Assembly (NCBI RefSeq): GCF_904061905.1
Contig: NZ_CAJFCI010000016.1
Coordinates: forward strand, 101,057-165,056
Direction of reading: 5' to 3'
Length of the DNA stretch: 64,000 nt
DNA from: Zestomonas carbonaria
Lineage (GTDB): Bacteria; Pseudomonadota; Gammaproteobacteria; Pseudomonadales; Pseudomonadaceae
Shown here: positions 1-8,574 of the stretch, piece after piece
Layout: every line of letters begins with the position of its first letter
Position numbering within the stretch: the first letter of the stretch is position 1
Notes under the pieces: model-generated
What the model was told of the DNA's origin: nothing
Database searches by the model: none
What the model saw: the letters and a program-made list of their open reading frames with translations, nothing else
Position numbers and translations under genes: made by a program

Positions 1-207
1 CTCGGTGGCGCCCGGCTGGCGCGGATCGATGGCGATGCTGCGCCGGCCACGGCCGATCACGCTGCCGTCGGTATCGAGGAAACCGGCGACCCGCCTGTCG
101 ACCCGGATCACCTCCGCGCCCATGTCTGCCAACATCATGGTGGCGAAGGGCGCCGGACCGATGGCACTCATTTCGATGACTTTCACGCCTGCCAGGGGAC
201 CGGCCAT
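1..207 (-). CDS. CoA-transferase family III (CaiB/BaiF, Amacr-like), N-terminal fragment
   Basis: The 69 visible codons run off the left edge of the window, so only the N-terminus is present. They start with MAGPLAGVKVIEMSAIGPAPF and continue with MLADMGAEVIRVDR, the typical opening Rossmann-like segment of family III CoA transferases and alpha-methylacyl-CoA racemases. The family moves CoA between carboxylic acids or epimerises 2-methylacyl-CoAs. The crotonase genes a few kilobases away fit a pathway that degrades branched or cyclic acids as CoA esters. The racemase versus transferase role cannot be decided from this fragment. The ATG at 207 is the first methionine of the conserved block. 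Confidence 0.8.
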   Translation of the reverse strand, partial: MAGPLAGVKVIEMSAIGPAPFATMMLADMGAEVIRVDRRVAGFLDTDGSVIGRGRRSIAIDPRQPGATE

Positions 208-419
208 GTGCTTTCTCGCTCTGTTGGAGGGCTGTCGAACCATGCCCCCGGCACAGGCCTGGGCGGCGGCTCGTCGATAGCGCTTGAACTCTTCCTGCCG
301 GGGCAGTTATTGGTAAAAAACGCCCGGGCACGTTAGCCGGCCGGTCCTGGCCCGCCCCCACCCGGGTGGAGGTGAAATCCCCACCCCACCCTTCATCGAA
401 CAACGACAAGAGCCAACCG

Positions 420-3092
420 ATGAGTCCGACGTCCCCGCTGATCACCACCAAGTTCGCGCCACCGCGCATCGCCAGCCAGGCCGTGCCGCGCGAGCACCTG
501 CTCGAACGCCTGAACGGGGCGCAGGGCAGCCGCCTGGTGTTGCTGACCGGTGGTGCCGGCTATGGCAAGACCACCCTGCTGGCGCAGTGGCGCCAGGGCC
601 TGGTGCGCGAGGGGGCGAGCGTGGCCTGGCTGTCGCTGGCGCCGGAAGATGGCACGCTCGCCGCGTTCGGCGCCCATCTGCTCGGTACGCTGCGACAGGC
701 CGGCCTGCCTCTGGGGGACGAGCTCCTGGCGCTGCTCGCGGACGACCGGGAAGACGGCGCGCGCGCATTCGCGTCGGTACTGATCAACACCATCGCCCGC
801 GCCAGCGGACGGCTGTTCCTGATCGTCGACGACTTCCACCACGCCGTGGCGCCGCGCATCGCCACGATGCTGCAGTTGCTGATCGACCGGGCCCCGACCA
901 ACCTGCACCTGGTCCTCGCGTCGCGCACCCAGCCGTCGCTCCTGCTGGGCAGGCTGCGCGGCATGGGCGACGTGTGCGAGATCGGCTGCGGCGAACTGGG
1001 CTTCAGCCACCGCGAGTCGCTGGCCTTTCTCAAGAGCGTCCTGGGCGACGACCTCGAAGCGGATACCGCCCACGCGGCCCACGACCTGACTGTCGGCTGG
1101 CCGCTTGGCCTGCAGATGCTGGCGAACGCCCTGAAAGGCCACCCGGACAGGAAAGCGATCAGCCCGTCGCTGCCCGACCCGTCGGGGCTGGGCGACTATT
1201 TCGCCGAGGAAGTGCTCGCCCCTCTGCCGGCGCCGCTGATCGGCTTCCTGCGGAAGATTGCGATACTACCGCGCTTCAACGCGGCCATCGCGGCCCATGT
1301 GACAGGCTCGCCCGACGCGGACGACCTGCTGGCGGAACTCCGGACGCGAAACCTGTTCGTGCTGCCGGATCAGGAAGAGCCCCAGTGGTACCGCCTGCAT
1401 CCCCTGTTCGGCGCATTCCTCACCCGCTCGGACGCCTTGGCCGTCGAGCGCCCCGCCCTGCATCGCAGGGCCTCGCAATGGTTCGAGGAGGCAGGACGGA
1501 TCACCGAGGCGGTGCACCAGGCCATCCTCAGCGAAGACCTGGACGTGCTCATCGGGTTGCTGGAACGCTCCCAGGGCGAGTACCACAGCATCAGCCATCT
1601 CAAGCAGTACCTCGACTGGCTGGAGAGCGTGCCGATGGAGCGCCTGGCCCGGCATCCCAGTGCCCTGCTCACGGGCGCCTGGACCTGCCTGCTGCTGGTC
1701 CAGACCGGCAAGGCGGAGACCTGGCTCGCTACGCTCGAGGCCAGCGAGACCGGCACGACCTGGACCCCGCACATCAGCCTGACCAAGGCCGTGATCGCCT
1801 TGCAGCGTGACGACCTGGCCCGCTGCTTCGCCCTGCTCGGCGCGCTGGAAGGCCGGCAGTTCACCCATCAGCCATACGAACAGGCCCGCAGCGCCATGTA
1901 CCTCATATGCCTGGCGTACATGGGGCTGCACGACAAGGCCCGGCAATACTTCAATGCGCCCCGGACCAGCCCGCTGCACGCCAGCAGCGACGAGACGGCG
2001 CTGCTGTTCCAGTCCACGGGCGCCTACGCGGCGTTTCTCGAAGGCGACATCCCGGAGGCCGGAAGGCTGGCCAGCGAGGTGTTGCGCCGCGCCGAGCGGA
2101 TTCATGGGCCGGGCTCCGTCAGCGCCTGCAACAGCGCCGTGGTCATGGCCACGGTGTTCTACGAGAGCGACCGCCTCGACGACGCGCGCGACGCGATCGG
2201 CAACCGCCTCGGCATGCTGCGCTTCTCCACCCCCTCCTACATGATTGGTGCGGCGCTCTGTTACGCACGCCTGCGCTGCCAGCAGGACGGTCCGCAAGGC
2301 GCGCTGAAATACCTGGCGAGGAAGATCGCCGGCTTCCGCGCCCTTGGTGTCCCCCGAGGGCTGGCGAACATGCTCACCGAGCAGGTGCGCATCCTGCTCG
2401 GCTGCGGCGACTGGCGACAGGCCGAGGGACCGCAGAAGACGCTCGACGGGCTGGCACAGGAGCATCGCAACCAGCAGACGCCCACCGATGCCGAGATCGT
2501 CGTGCTCGCCACGCTGTCCCGGGCGCGCCTGTCGCTGGCACGACAGGAGCCCGAACTGGCGCTACGACTGGTCGATAGCGTCCAGGCGATTGCCGACCGC
2601 TACCTGCGCGGCCAGTGGCAGGCACAGGTGGCGATGCTGCGTGCCCTGGCCCTGGACGCGCTCGGCCGACGGGACGAAGCCATGCGCCTGCTGCGCGAAC
2701 TCCTCGACCTGGCCTGCCGCAAGGGACTGATACGCACCTTGCTGGATGAAGGGAAACCGCTGCGCGAACTGCTGCTGCACCTGGATTGCCAGGACGACGC
2801 CGTGCTGGAGAGTTTCCGTCTGCGCCTGGCCAACGCGCCCTTGCAGGCCAGCCCCGGCGCCGCGCCGAGCGCCCAGTCGCCCGGCATGACGGACAGCGGC
2901 CTGCTCACCAGGCGGGAACAGGAAATCATCGGGCTGCTGGAACAGTCGATGTCCAACAAGCGAATCGCCCAGGCGCTCAACCTGAGCCTGGAGACGGTCA
3001 AGTGGAACCTGAAGAACATCTACGCCAAGCTGGGTGTCGCCGGACGCTACGAGGCGATCATCGCCGCCCGCCAGCAGATGGAGGACCACTGA
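420..3092 (+). CDS. MalT/AlkS-like LuxR-family ATP-dependent transcriptional regulator
   Basis: Large (890 aa) STAND-type regulator. A Walker A motif GGAGYGKTT lies near residues 43-51, followed by an NB-ARC-like ATPase region, a long helical TPR-type middle and a C-terminal LuxR helix-turn-helix (LTRREQEIIGLLEQSMSNK, then RIAQALNLSLETVKWNLKNI). This order is that of MalT and of AlkS, the alkane-responsive activator of Pseudomonas. An in-frame GTG at 366 would add 18 residues, but the ATG at 420 starts the conserved SPLITTKFAPP segment and is preferred. It stands alone between the CoA-transferase gene (divergent) and a convergent TetR gene. By position it probably activates nearby acyl-CoA catabolic genes; the inducer is unknown. 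Confidence 0.85.
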   Translation: MSPTSPLITTKFAPPRIASQAVPREHLLERLNGAQGSRLVLLTGGAGYGKTTLLAQWRQGLVREGASVAWLSLAPEDGTLAAFGAHLLGTLRQAGLPLGDELLALLADDREDGARAFASVLINTIARASGRLFLIVDDFHHAVAPRIATMLQLLIDRAPTNLHLVLASRTQPSLLLGRLRGMGDVCEIGCGELGFSHRESLAFLKSVLGDDLEADTAHAAHDLTVGWPLGLQMLANALKGHPDRKAISPSLPDPSGLGDYFAEEVLAPLPAPLIGFLRKIAILPRFNAAIAAHVTGSPDADDLLAELRTRNLFVLPDQEEPQWYRLHPLFGAFLTRSDALAVERPALHRRASQWFEEAGRITEAVHQAILSEDLDVLIGLLERSQGEYHSISHLKQYLDWLESVPMERLARHPSALLTGAWTCLLLVQTGKAETWLATLEASETGTTWTPHISLTKAVIALQRDDLARCFALLGALEGRQFTHQPYEQARSAMYLICLAYMGLHDKARQYFNAPRTSPLHASSDETALLFQSTGAYAAFLEGDIPEAGRLASEVLRRAERIHGPGSVSACNSAVVMATVFYESDRLDDARDAIGNRLGMLRFSTPSYMIGAALCYARLRCQQDGPQGALKYLARKIAGFRALGVPRGLANMLTEQVRILLGCGDWRQAEGPQKTLDGLAQEHRNQQTPTDAEIVVLATLSRARLSLARQEPELALRLVDSVQAIADRYLRGQWQAQVAMLRALALDALGRRDEAMRLLRELLDLACRKGLIRTLLDEGKPLRELLLHLDCQDDAVLESFRLRLANAPLQASPGAAPSAQSPGMTDSGLLTRREQEIIGLLEQSMSNKRIAQALNLSLETVKWNLKNIYAKLGVAGRYEAIIAARQQMEDH

Positions 3093-3204
3093 ACGTGACC
3101 GGGTGCTTCCGGCGCCGCTTTTTGTAGGAGCGAGTGCCCGCCATGGCCGAGAGGACCGGGCTCCGGCATGGCATCGGGATACTGGTCGCAAGCACAGGAG
3201 CGGC

Positions 3205-3765
3205 TCAGGGCTTGAGCTGATTCAGTGCACGCTGGGTAACCGCATCGATGTAGGTGGAATCGCCATAGATGCGGGCAAGCAGGATGGCTCCCTCGAAATC
3301 CGCCACCAACTGGCGTCCCAGTTCACGTGCCTCCTCCTCTCCGAACTTGCCGAGGTAGAGGTGTGTGAACGCCCGCGCCCAGTCATCGAGGAAATGGCGG
3401 ATCGGCGTCATGAGCTCGCTCTTTCCATAGGTCGCGTCGACGGCGACCACCCCCATCAGGCAACCGATGGCGTCATCCTGGAACAGCTTGCCGGCCTTCT
3501 TTCCCATCTTCGAGAGCCGCTCCCGGGGGGCAAGGCTTTCGTCGAACGCGATGGAGAACAGCGTCTGGCCGATACGCTGGTGCGTCCATTCCAGGACGTC
3601 CCGGAGCAGCGATTCCTTGTTCGGATAGTGGTGATAGAAGGACGCCTTCGTCAGCCCGCACGCCTCGGACAGCGCATCCATGGTGGTGCCGTGATAGCCG
3701 AAGCGCTTGAACGTACTGGCACAGCGCTGGAGAAGCTCATCGCGGGAAATTTTCAACGGGCGCAC
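3205..3765 (-). CDS. TetR/AcrR-family transcriptional repressor
   Basis: A protein of 186 aa with an N-terminal TetR helix-turn-helix at about residues 8-55 (FGYHGTTMDALSEACGLTK, ASFYHHYPNKESLL) and a divergent ligand-binding domain ending in ALNQLKP. It is transcribed away from the enoyl-CoA hydratase gene at 3938. The 172-bp gap holds the palindrome ACCGA-N4-TCGGT at 3862-3875, so it most likely represses the downstream hydratase/hydrolase operon and perhaps itself. The ligand is probably an acyl-CoA or the parent acid, by analogy with other TetR proteins next to crotonase genes. This is inference. Confidence 0.85.
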   Translation of the reverse strand: MRPLKISRDELLQRCASTFKRFGYHGTTMDALSEACGLTKASFYHHYPNKESLLRDVLEWTHQRIGQTLFSIAFDESLAPRERLSKMGKKAGKLFQDDAIGCLMGVVAVDATYGKSELMTPIRHFLDDWARAFTHLYLGKFGEEEARELGRQLVADFEGAILLARIYGDSTYIDAVTQRALNQLKP

Positions 3766-3861
3766 GGGGAGTTCCTGCTCTCGATCAAGGCCGTTGATTC
3801 TATGTCATAAGCCTATATGCCTCAATTTGACGGTTACCGAATGTTTGTTTAGTTTCTGCAA

Positions 3862-3875
3862 ACCGAATGATCGGT
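3862..3875. promoter_or_regulatory. candidate TetR operator (ACCGA-N4-TCGGT)
   Basis: Perfect inverted repeat ACCGA ATGA TCGGT in the divergent gap between the TetR gene and the hydratase operon. A second CCGAATG half-site lies about 28 bp upstream within GGTTACCGAATG. Its position fits a repressor site for the adjacent TetR protein. Binding is not shown. Confidence 0.5.
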
Positions 3876-3937
3876 AAGTAACTGAAAAGCCCCCGTGGAA
3901 CTGCCATTCCACCATCCGCAACCAGGAGAACAGGTCA

Positions 3938-4735
3938 ATGAGTGAAGCCAACAGCGGGCCGGGCCGCGTCACCCGCGAACAACGTGGTCATCTGTTTCTG
4001 ATCGGCCTGGACAGGGCTGGCAAACGCAATGCCTTCGACAGCGCGATGCTGACGGACCTCTCCCTGGCCATCGGCGAGTACGAACGCGACGACGAGCTGC
4101 GCTGCGCCGTGCTGTTCGCCCATGGAGAACACTTCACCGCGGGCCTCGACCTGATGGAACTGACCCCGAAGCTCGCCTCCGGTGGCTTCAAGTATCCCGA
4201 AGAAGGCATCGACCCCTGGGGCGTATCCAAGCCGCGCCGGACCAAGCCCGTGGTGGTTGCCGTTCAAGGCACCTGCTGGACCGCCGGCATCGAGCTGGTG
4301 CTGAACGCCGACATCGCCATCGCCGCCAGCAATGCGCGCTTCGCCCACCTTGAAGTGCTGCGCGGCATCCCGCCGTCGGGCGGCTCCACCGTGCGCTTCA
4401 CCCAGGCCGCCGGCTGGACCGACGCCATGCGCTACATGCTCACCGGAGAGGAGTTCGATGCGGAGGATGCGCTGCGCATGCGCCTGCTCACCGAAGTGGT
4501 CGAACCCGGCCAGGAGCTGGCTCGCGCCCTCGAATACGCCGAACGCATCGCCAAGGCGGCGCCACTGGCGATCAAGGCCACCCTGCAGTCGGCCTTCCAG
4601 GCCCGCGATGAAGGCGACGATGCCGCACTGTCGAAGCTCAATGAACTGCTCTTCACGATCATCCGCAGCGAAGACGTCCGCGAGGGAGTGATGGCGATGA
4701 TGCAGAAGCGCGCCCCCGTGTTCAGAGGCCGTTGA
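3938..4735 (+). CDS. crotonase/enoyl-CoA hydratase family protein
   Basis: A 265-aa crotonase-fold enzyme. The N-terminal LIGLDRAGKRNAFDSAM block, the oxyanion-hole segment FAHGEHFTAGLDLMEL and the second oxyanion segment around VQGTCWTAGIELVLNADIAI are all recognisable. Typical activities are hydration or isomerisation of enoyl-CoA esters. In the second oxyanion/catalytic region the usual acidic residues are only partly evident, so hydratase versus isomerase or another crotonase activity is open. It is the first gene of a compact three-gene run with a hydrolase (6-bp gap) and a second crotonase. A ribosome-binding AGGAG lies just before the ATG. Confidence 0.85.
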   Translation: MSEANSGPGRVTREQRGHLFLIGLDRAGKRNAFDSAMLTDLSLAIGEYERDDELRCAVLFAHGEHFTAGLDLMELTPKLASGGFKYPEEGIDPWGVSKPRRTKPVVVAVQGTCWTAGIELVLNADIAIAASNARFAHLEVLRGIPPSGGSTVRFTQAAGWTDAMRYMLTGEEFDAEDALRMRLLTEVVEPGQELARALEYAERIAKAAPLAIKATLQSAFQARDEGDDAALSKLNELLFTIIRSEDVREGVMAMMQKRAPVFRGR

Positions 4736-4741
4736 CGCTCG

Positions 4742-5641
4742 ATGAAATCGATACCGAACCACACCGAACAGGACAACAGGGCGGAAAACATCGTCCTGAC
4801 CGCCCGCGACGGGTACCAACTATCCGCCTACCGCTATGCGGCCCATGGAGAGATCAAGGGTAATCTCATCATGGCCGGCGCAACGGGCGTTCGACAGCTC
4901 TTCTACCGCCGCTTCGCCGAGCACGCCGCACGGCGGGGCTTCAACGTCCTCACGCTGGATTACCGGGGGATCGGAGAGTCCAGGCCGGCTACGTTGAAGG
5001 GCTTCCACATGTCCTACCTGGACTGGGCCTACCAGGACCTGGCCGCCGCCGTGGACCTGCTGGGCCAGGAGAGCCTGCCGCTCTACTGGGTCGGCCATTC
5101 GTTCGGCGGCCACGCGCTCGGCCTGCTGCCCAACCACGACCGGATCGCCGCGTGCTACAGCCTGGGCAGCGGCGCTGGCTGGAGTGGCTGGATGCCGAAG
5201 ACCGAAGCCATCAAGGTACGCCTGCTCTGGACCTTCATCCTCCCGGTGATCGTGTCCTGGAAGGGCTACATGGCCTGGAGCCTGCTGGGCATGGGCGACG
5301 ACCTGCCCCTGGGGGTCTACCGGGACTGGAAGCGCTGGTGCACCTTCCCCCACTACTATTTCGACGATCCCGACATGGCGCATGTGTCCGAGCGCTATGC
5401 CGAGGTGCGCACGCCATGCGTCTTCGCGACATCGGTGGATGACCCCTGGGCCCCTCCCCGCTCGCGGGACGCCTTCGCCAAGGGTTACCGCAACGCGCCG
5501 CTGGTCACCCGGGACCTTCAGCCTCGACACGGTGACGAACCGATCGGGCACATGGGCTACTTCCGCGCGAACGCCCAACCGCTCTGGGATGAGATCCTGC
5601 AATGGCTTCTGAGGCATTCTCCGAAAGCGGCCCAATCATGA
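4742..5641 (+). CDS. alpha/beta hydrolase
   Basis: A 299-aa protein with an alpha/beta hydrolase fold: an N-terminal oxyanion strand (GNLIMAGATGVRQLFYRRFA), a nucleophile elbow GHSFGGHAL (serine near residue 122) and a late histidine region (RHGDEPIGHMGYF). No signal peptide is seen, so it is cytoplasmic. Embedded between two enoyl-CoA hydratase genes with very short gaps, it may hydrolyse a thioester, lactone or ester intermediate of the same pathway. The substrate is not identifiable from sequence. Confidence 0.82.
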   Translation: MKSIPNHTEQDNRAENIVLTARDGYQLSAYRYAAHGEIKGNLIMAGATGVRQLFYRRFAEHAARRGFNVLTLDYRGIGESRPATLKGFHMSYLDWAYQDLAAAVDLLGQESLPLYWVGHSFGGHALGLLPNHDRIAACYSLGSGAGWSGWMPKTEAIKVRLLWTFILPVIVSWKGYMAWSLLGMGDDLPLGVYRDWKRWCTFPHYYFDDPDMAHVSERYAEVRTPCVFATSVDDPWAPPRSRDAFAKGYRNAPLVTRDLQPRHGDEPIGHMGYFRANAQPLWDEILQWLLRHSPKAAQS

Positions 5642-5678
5642 GCACGCACCCGACAACAAGAACAAGAGGAACCCGAGC

Positions 5679-6509
5679 ATGGCATTCACCGAAATCACCT
5701 ACGAGGAACACGACCAGGTCCGCATCATCCGCTTCAACCGCCCCGAAAAGCGCAACTGCATCGGCCCCACCACGCACCGGGAACTGATCGAAGCCTGGAC
5801 GCGCTTCAAGGATGACGACCAGGCCCTCGTGGCCATCATCACCGGCGCCGGAGACAAGGCTTTCTGCGCTGGCGGCGACCTCGAAGCGGGCCTCGACCTG
5901 GTGCCCTCGACAGCGGAAGAAATCGCCGCGCACGACCGGGGCGAGCGCCCGGGCATCCTCGGCCCCAGCCGCTGGACCGACCTCTACAAGCCGGTGATCG
6001 CCGCCGTGAACGGCGCGGCCTATGCCGGCGGCCTGGAATGGGCCTGCTTCGCCGACATGCGGATCGCCGAGGAGCACGCCTCCTTCGGCGTGACCTGCCG
6101 GCGCTGGAACATCGGCCTGGCGGACGGCGGCAGCCAGCGCCTGCCGCGCATCGTGGGGCTGGGACGGGCGATGGAATTGATCCTCACCGGGCGCGTCATC
6201 TCCGCCACGGAAGCCCTGAACATCGGCCTGGCCAACGAAGTGGTCCCGAAAGGGCAATCCCTGGAGCGTGCCCTGCAACTGGCACGCTACCTCTGCACCC
6301 TCCCCCAGCCAGCCTTGCGCACGGACAAGGAAGCCGCCATCCGGGGCTTCGGCCAGCCGCTGGCGGAAGGCCTGCGCATCGAAGCCGAATGCTTCAACCG
6401 CTCCATCCACCACCCTGAAACCCTCGAGGGCCTGCGGCGCTTCCGCGAGCGCGACCACCCCGACCGTGTTCCCGGCCAGGCCAGCACGCCCGGCCTGGTC
6501 AGGGATTGA
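5679..6509 (+). CDS. enoyl-CoA hydratase/isomerase family protein
   Basis: A second crotonase-fold enzyme, 276 aa. It shows IIRFNRPEKRNCIGP, the oxyanion motif ITGAGDKAFCAGGDLEAGLD and VNGAAYAGGLEWACFADMRI, with a C-terminal helical tail. It is better conserved in the catalytic loop than the upstream paralogue. It ends the operon; the next gene is convergent after 27 bp. Together the two crotonases and the hydrolase suggest ring cleavage or beta-oxidation of an unusual acyl-CoA rather than general fatty acid oxidation, which would bring thiolase and acyl-CoA dehydrogenase genes. Confidence 0.87.
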   Translation: MAFTEITYEEHDQVRIIRFNRPEKRNCIGPTTHRELIEAWTRFKDDDQALVAIITGAGDKAFCAGGDLEAGLDLVPSTAEEIAAHDRGERPGILGPSRWTDLYKPVIAAVNGAAYAGGLEWACFADMRIAEEHASFGVTCRRWNIGLADGGSQRLPRIVGLGRAMELILTGRVISATEALNIGLANEVVPKGQSLERALQLARYLCTLPQPALRTDKEAAIRGFGQPLAEGLRIEAECFNRSIHHPETLEGLRRFRERDHPDRVPGQASTPGLVRD

Positions 6510-6536
6510 GGAGAGGAGAACGGCGGGGCCGGCTCG

Positions 6537-7211
6537 TCAGATCAGCTTGAGCAGCGCCTCGGCGGTCCCGTCCGAGGAGGCGGGGTTCTGCCCTGTCACC
6601 AGGTGTCCGTCGACAACCACGTGGCTCTGCCAGTCGGCCGCTTTCGAATACTGCCCGCCATTCGCGACCAGCATGTCCTCGACCAGGAAGGGCACCACGT
6701 CGGTGAGTTGCACCGCAGCCTCCTCCGCATTGCTGAAGCCGGTCACCCGCTTGCCTTCGACCAGCGGCCGACCGCCGGCGGCCCTGGCATGGCGGAACAC
6801 CGCCGGGGCGTGGCACACCGCGGCCACGGGCTTGCCGCTGTCGTAGAAGGCCTCGACCAGGGCGATCGACCGGGGATCCTCGGCCAGGTCCCACAATGGG
6901 CCATGACCGCCCGGATAGAACACGGCGTCATAGTCGCCCGCCTCGACGCTGGCCAGCGTCAGCGTGTTGGCCAGCTCCGCCTGGGCCTCGGGGTCCTTGC
7001 GGAAGCGTTCGGTGGCGGCGGTCTGCGCGCCCGGGTCGTCACTCTTCGGGTCCAGCGGTGGCTGCCCGCCCTTGGGCGAGGCCAGGGTGATCCGCGCCCC
7101 GGCGTCCTTGAACACGTAGTAAGGCGCGGCGAATTCTTCCAGCCAGAAGCCGGTTTTCTTCCCGGTATCGCCGAGCTGGTCGTGGGAGGTCAGTACCATC
7201 AGGATCTTCAT
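6537..7211 (-). CDS. DJ-1/PfpI superfamily protein, Hsp31-like (candidate glyoxalase III)
   Basis: A 224-aa type 1 glutamine amidotransferase-like protein. The nucleophile elbow is AAVCHAPAVF (cysteine near residue 127), the N-terminal glutamate is in GFWLEEF, and VFYPGGHGPLWDL is the conserved glycine-rich loop. This arrangement is that of Hsp31-type proteins with glyoxalase III or deglycase activity towards methylglyoxal. It lies 24 bp downstream of an MDR oxidoreductase on the same strand, and a NemR-like repressor is next, so a role in defence against reactive carbonyls fits. Activity is inferred. Confidence 0.85.
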   Translation of the reverse strand: MKILMVLTSHDQLGDTGKKTGFWLEEFAAPYYVFKDAGARITLASPKGGQPPLDPKSDDPGAQTAATERFRKDPEAQAELANTLTLASVEAGDYDAVFYPGGHGPLWDLAEDPRSIALVEAFYDSGKPVAAVCHAPAVFRHARAAGGRPLVEGKRVTGFSNAEEAAVQLTDVVPFLVEDMLVANGGQYSKAADWQSHVVVDGHLVTGQNPASSDGTAEALLKLI

Positions 7212-7235
7212 GAATTCACTCCTGTCTGCCTGGGG

Positions 7236-8273
7236 TCAATCGTCGGCGCCGACACGGATCACCAGCTTCCCGAAGTTGTGTCCCTCGAGCAGGCCGATGA
7301 ACGCCTGGGGCGCGTTCTCGAGTCCGTCCACCACCTCTTCCCGGTACTTGATGCGGCCTTCCGCGAACCAGGCCGACATGTCCTTGTAGAACTCGTCGTA
7401 GCGATGGCCGTAGTCGTCGAAGATGATGAAGCCCTGGATCCTGATGCGTTTGCGCAGCACGGTACCCATGAGCAACGGGAGACGATCCGGGCCAGCCGGC
7501 AACTCGGTGTCATTGTAGTGGGCGATGATTCCGCAGACCGGTACGCGGGCCGAGGTGTTGAGCAGCGGGAAAACGGCGTCGAAGACCTTGCCGCCGACGT
7601 TCTCGTAGTAGATGTCGATGCCGTCGGGACAGGCCTTGGCCAGTTGCTCGGCGAAGTCCGTCGCGTGGTGATCCAGGCAGGCATCGAAACCCAGCACCTC
7701 GACCGCGTGCCGGCATTTCTCCGCGCCGCCGGCCACGCCGACCACGCGGCAGCCCTTGAGTTTGCCGATCTGTCCCACGGTGGCGCCGACCGGCCCGGTG
7801 GCGGCGGCCACCACCAGGGTCTCCCCGGCCTTGGGCTGGCCGATGTCCAGCAGGCCCATGTAGGCGGTGAAGCCCGGCATGCCGAGCAGCCCCAGGGAAT
7901 AGGACGGATGCTCGGGCGCCGCGCCCAGGCGGGTCAGGCCACGGCCATCGGACAACGCATAGTCCTGCCAGCCGTTGGCGGACAGCACCCAGTCGCCCAC
8001 GGCGTAGTCCGGATGGTTGGAGGCAACCACACGGCTCACGGTGCCCCCGACCATCACCCCGCCCACTTCCACCGGCGGGGCATAGGAAGGTGCATCGCTC
8101 ATGCGACCGCGCATGTAGGGATCAAGGGACAGGTAGACGGTGCGCAGCAGCACCTGCCCGGCGCCCGGCTCGGGAACCGGGCCCTGCTCGATACGGAAGT
8201 TGGCCCCGGTGGGCGCGCCATGGGGACGCGAGGCCAATACGATGCTCCGGTTGATCTGCTTCGATTGGGACAT
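7236..8273 (-). CDS. NADP-dependent MDR oxidoreductase (alkenal/one reductase, CurA/PTGR-like)
   Basis: A zinc-free medium-chain dehydrogenase of 345 aa. It shows PYMRGRMSDAPSY near the N-terminus, the cofactor loop VVAAATGPVGATVGQIGKLKG and IDIYYENVGGKVFDAVFPLL, as in CurA, leukotriene B4 12-hydroxydehydrogenase and alkenal reductases. They reduce alpha,beta-unsaturated carbonyls with NADPH. The ATG at 8273 is preferred because AGGAG sits 7 nt before it; an in-frame ATG two codons upstream is only 1 nt from that element. It forms an operon with the DJ-1/PfpI gene. A NemR-type operator lies about 235 bp upstream at 8506-8520. Confidence 0.88.
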   Translation of the reverse strand: MSQSKQINRSIVLASRPHGAPTGANFRIEQGPVPEPGAGQVLLRTVYLSLDPYMRGRMSDAPSYAPPVEVGGVMVGGTVSRVVASNHPDYAVGDWVLSANGWQDYALSDGRGLTRLGAAPEHPSYSLGLLGMPGFTAYMGLLDIGQPKAGETLVVAAATGPVGATVGQIGKLKGCRVVGVAGGAEKCRHAVEVLGFDACLDHHATDFAEQLAKACPDGIDIYYENVGGKVFDAVFPLLNTSARVPVCGIIAHYNDTELPAGPDRLPLLMGTVLRKRIRIQGFIIFDDYGHRYDEFYKDMSAWFAEGRIKYREEVVDGLENAPQAFIGLLEGHNFGKLVIRVGADD

Positions 8274-8505
8274 CTTCATGCTCCTGACTAGGGAAGGTTT
8301 GGAGAATCCGCCGACTGACATGCAGATGAACGAGCTTGCGCTCATCCAGCACCGTCATGCCGTGCGCCTCGAGTTGCGCCACCAATGGCGCGATGGCCTC
8401 CTGGCCAAGCTGGTAGCCGAGCAAGCGAGTACGGGTGGGATTGTCGAACTCGAAACCGGGCAATCACTCCTTCGCTTGCAAAGCCCACTTCATCGTCGAA
8501 TTTAT

Positions 8506-8520
8506 TAGACCAGTCGACTA
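8506..8520. promoter_or_regulatory. NemR-like operator 1 (TAGAC-CAGTC-GACTA)
   Basis: This site shares the sequence TAGACCAGTCG with the operator next to the nemR-like gene at 9182-9196 and is a near-perfect dyad with a 5-bp centre. It lies upstream of the MDR oxidoreductase operon. The match between the two sites argues for one shared repressor. It resembles the TAGACC/GGTCTA type of NemR box known from Escherichia coli. Confidence 0.6.
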
Positions 8521-8574
8521 GGAAAAGCTTCAAAAATACCCGCCGGTGATAGGCGGGTATAGGAATATCGGTCG

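Noticed and set aside
5..280. Open frame of 91 codons on the plus strand at the left edge
   Set aside because: Antisense to a clear CoA-transferase N-terminus; composition-driven shadow.
1266..2465. Long antisense frame (399 codons) inside the MalT-like gene
   Set aside because: Amino acid content (Gln, Gly, Ala, His rich) is that of a shadow frame; the sense gene has full domain evidence.
8122..8463. Minus-strand frame from a TTG with a good AAGGAG upstream of the MDR oxidoreductase
   Set aside because: No family recognised, start codon weak and more than 40 percent overlaps the oxidoreductase gene out of frame; may be a gene remnant but cannot be supported.
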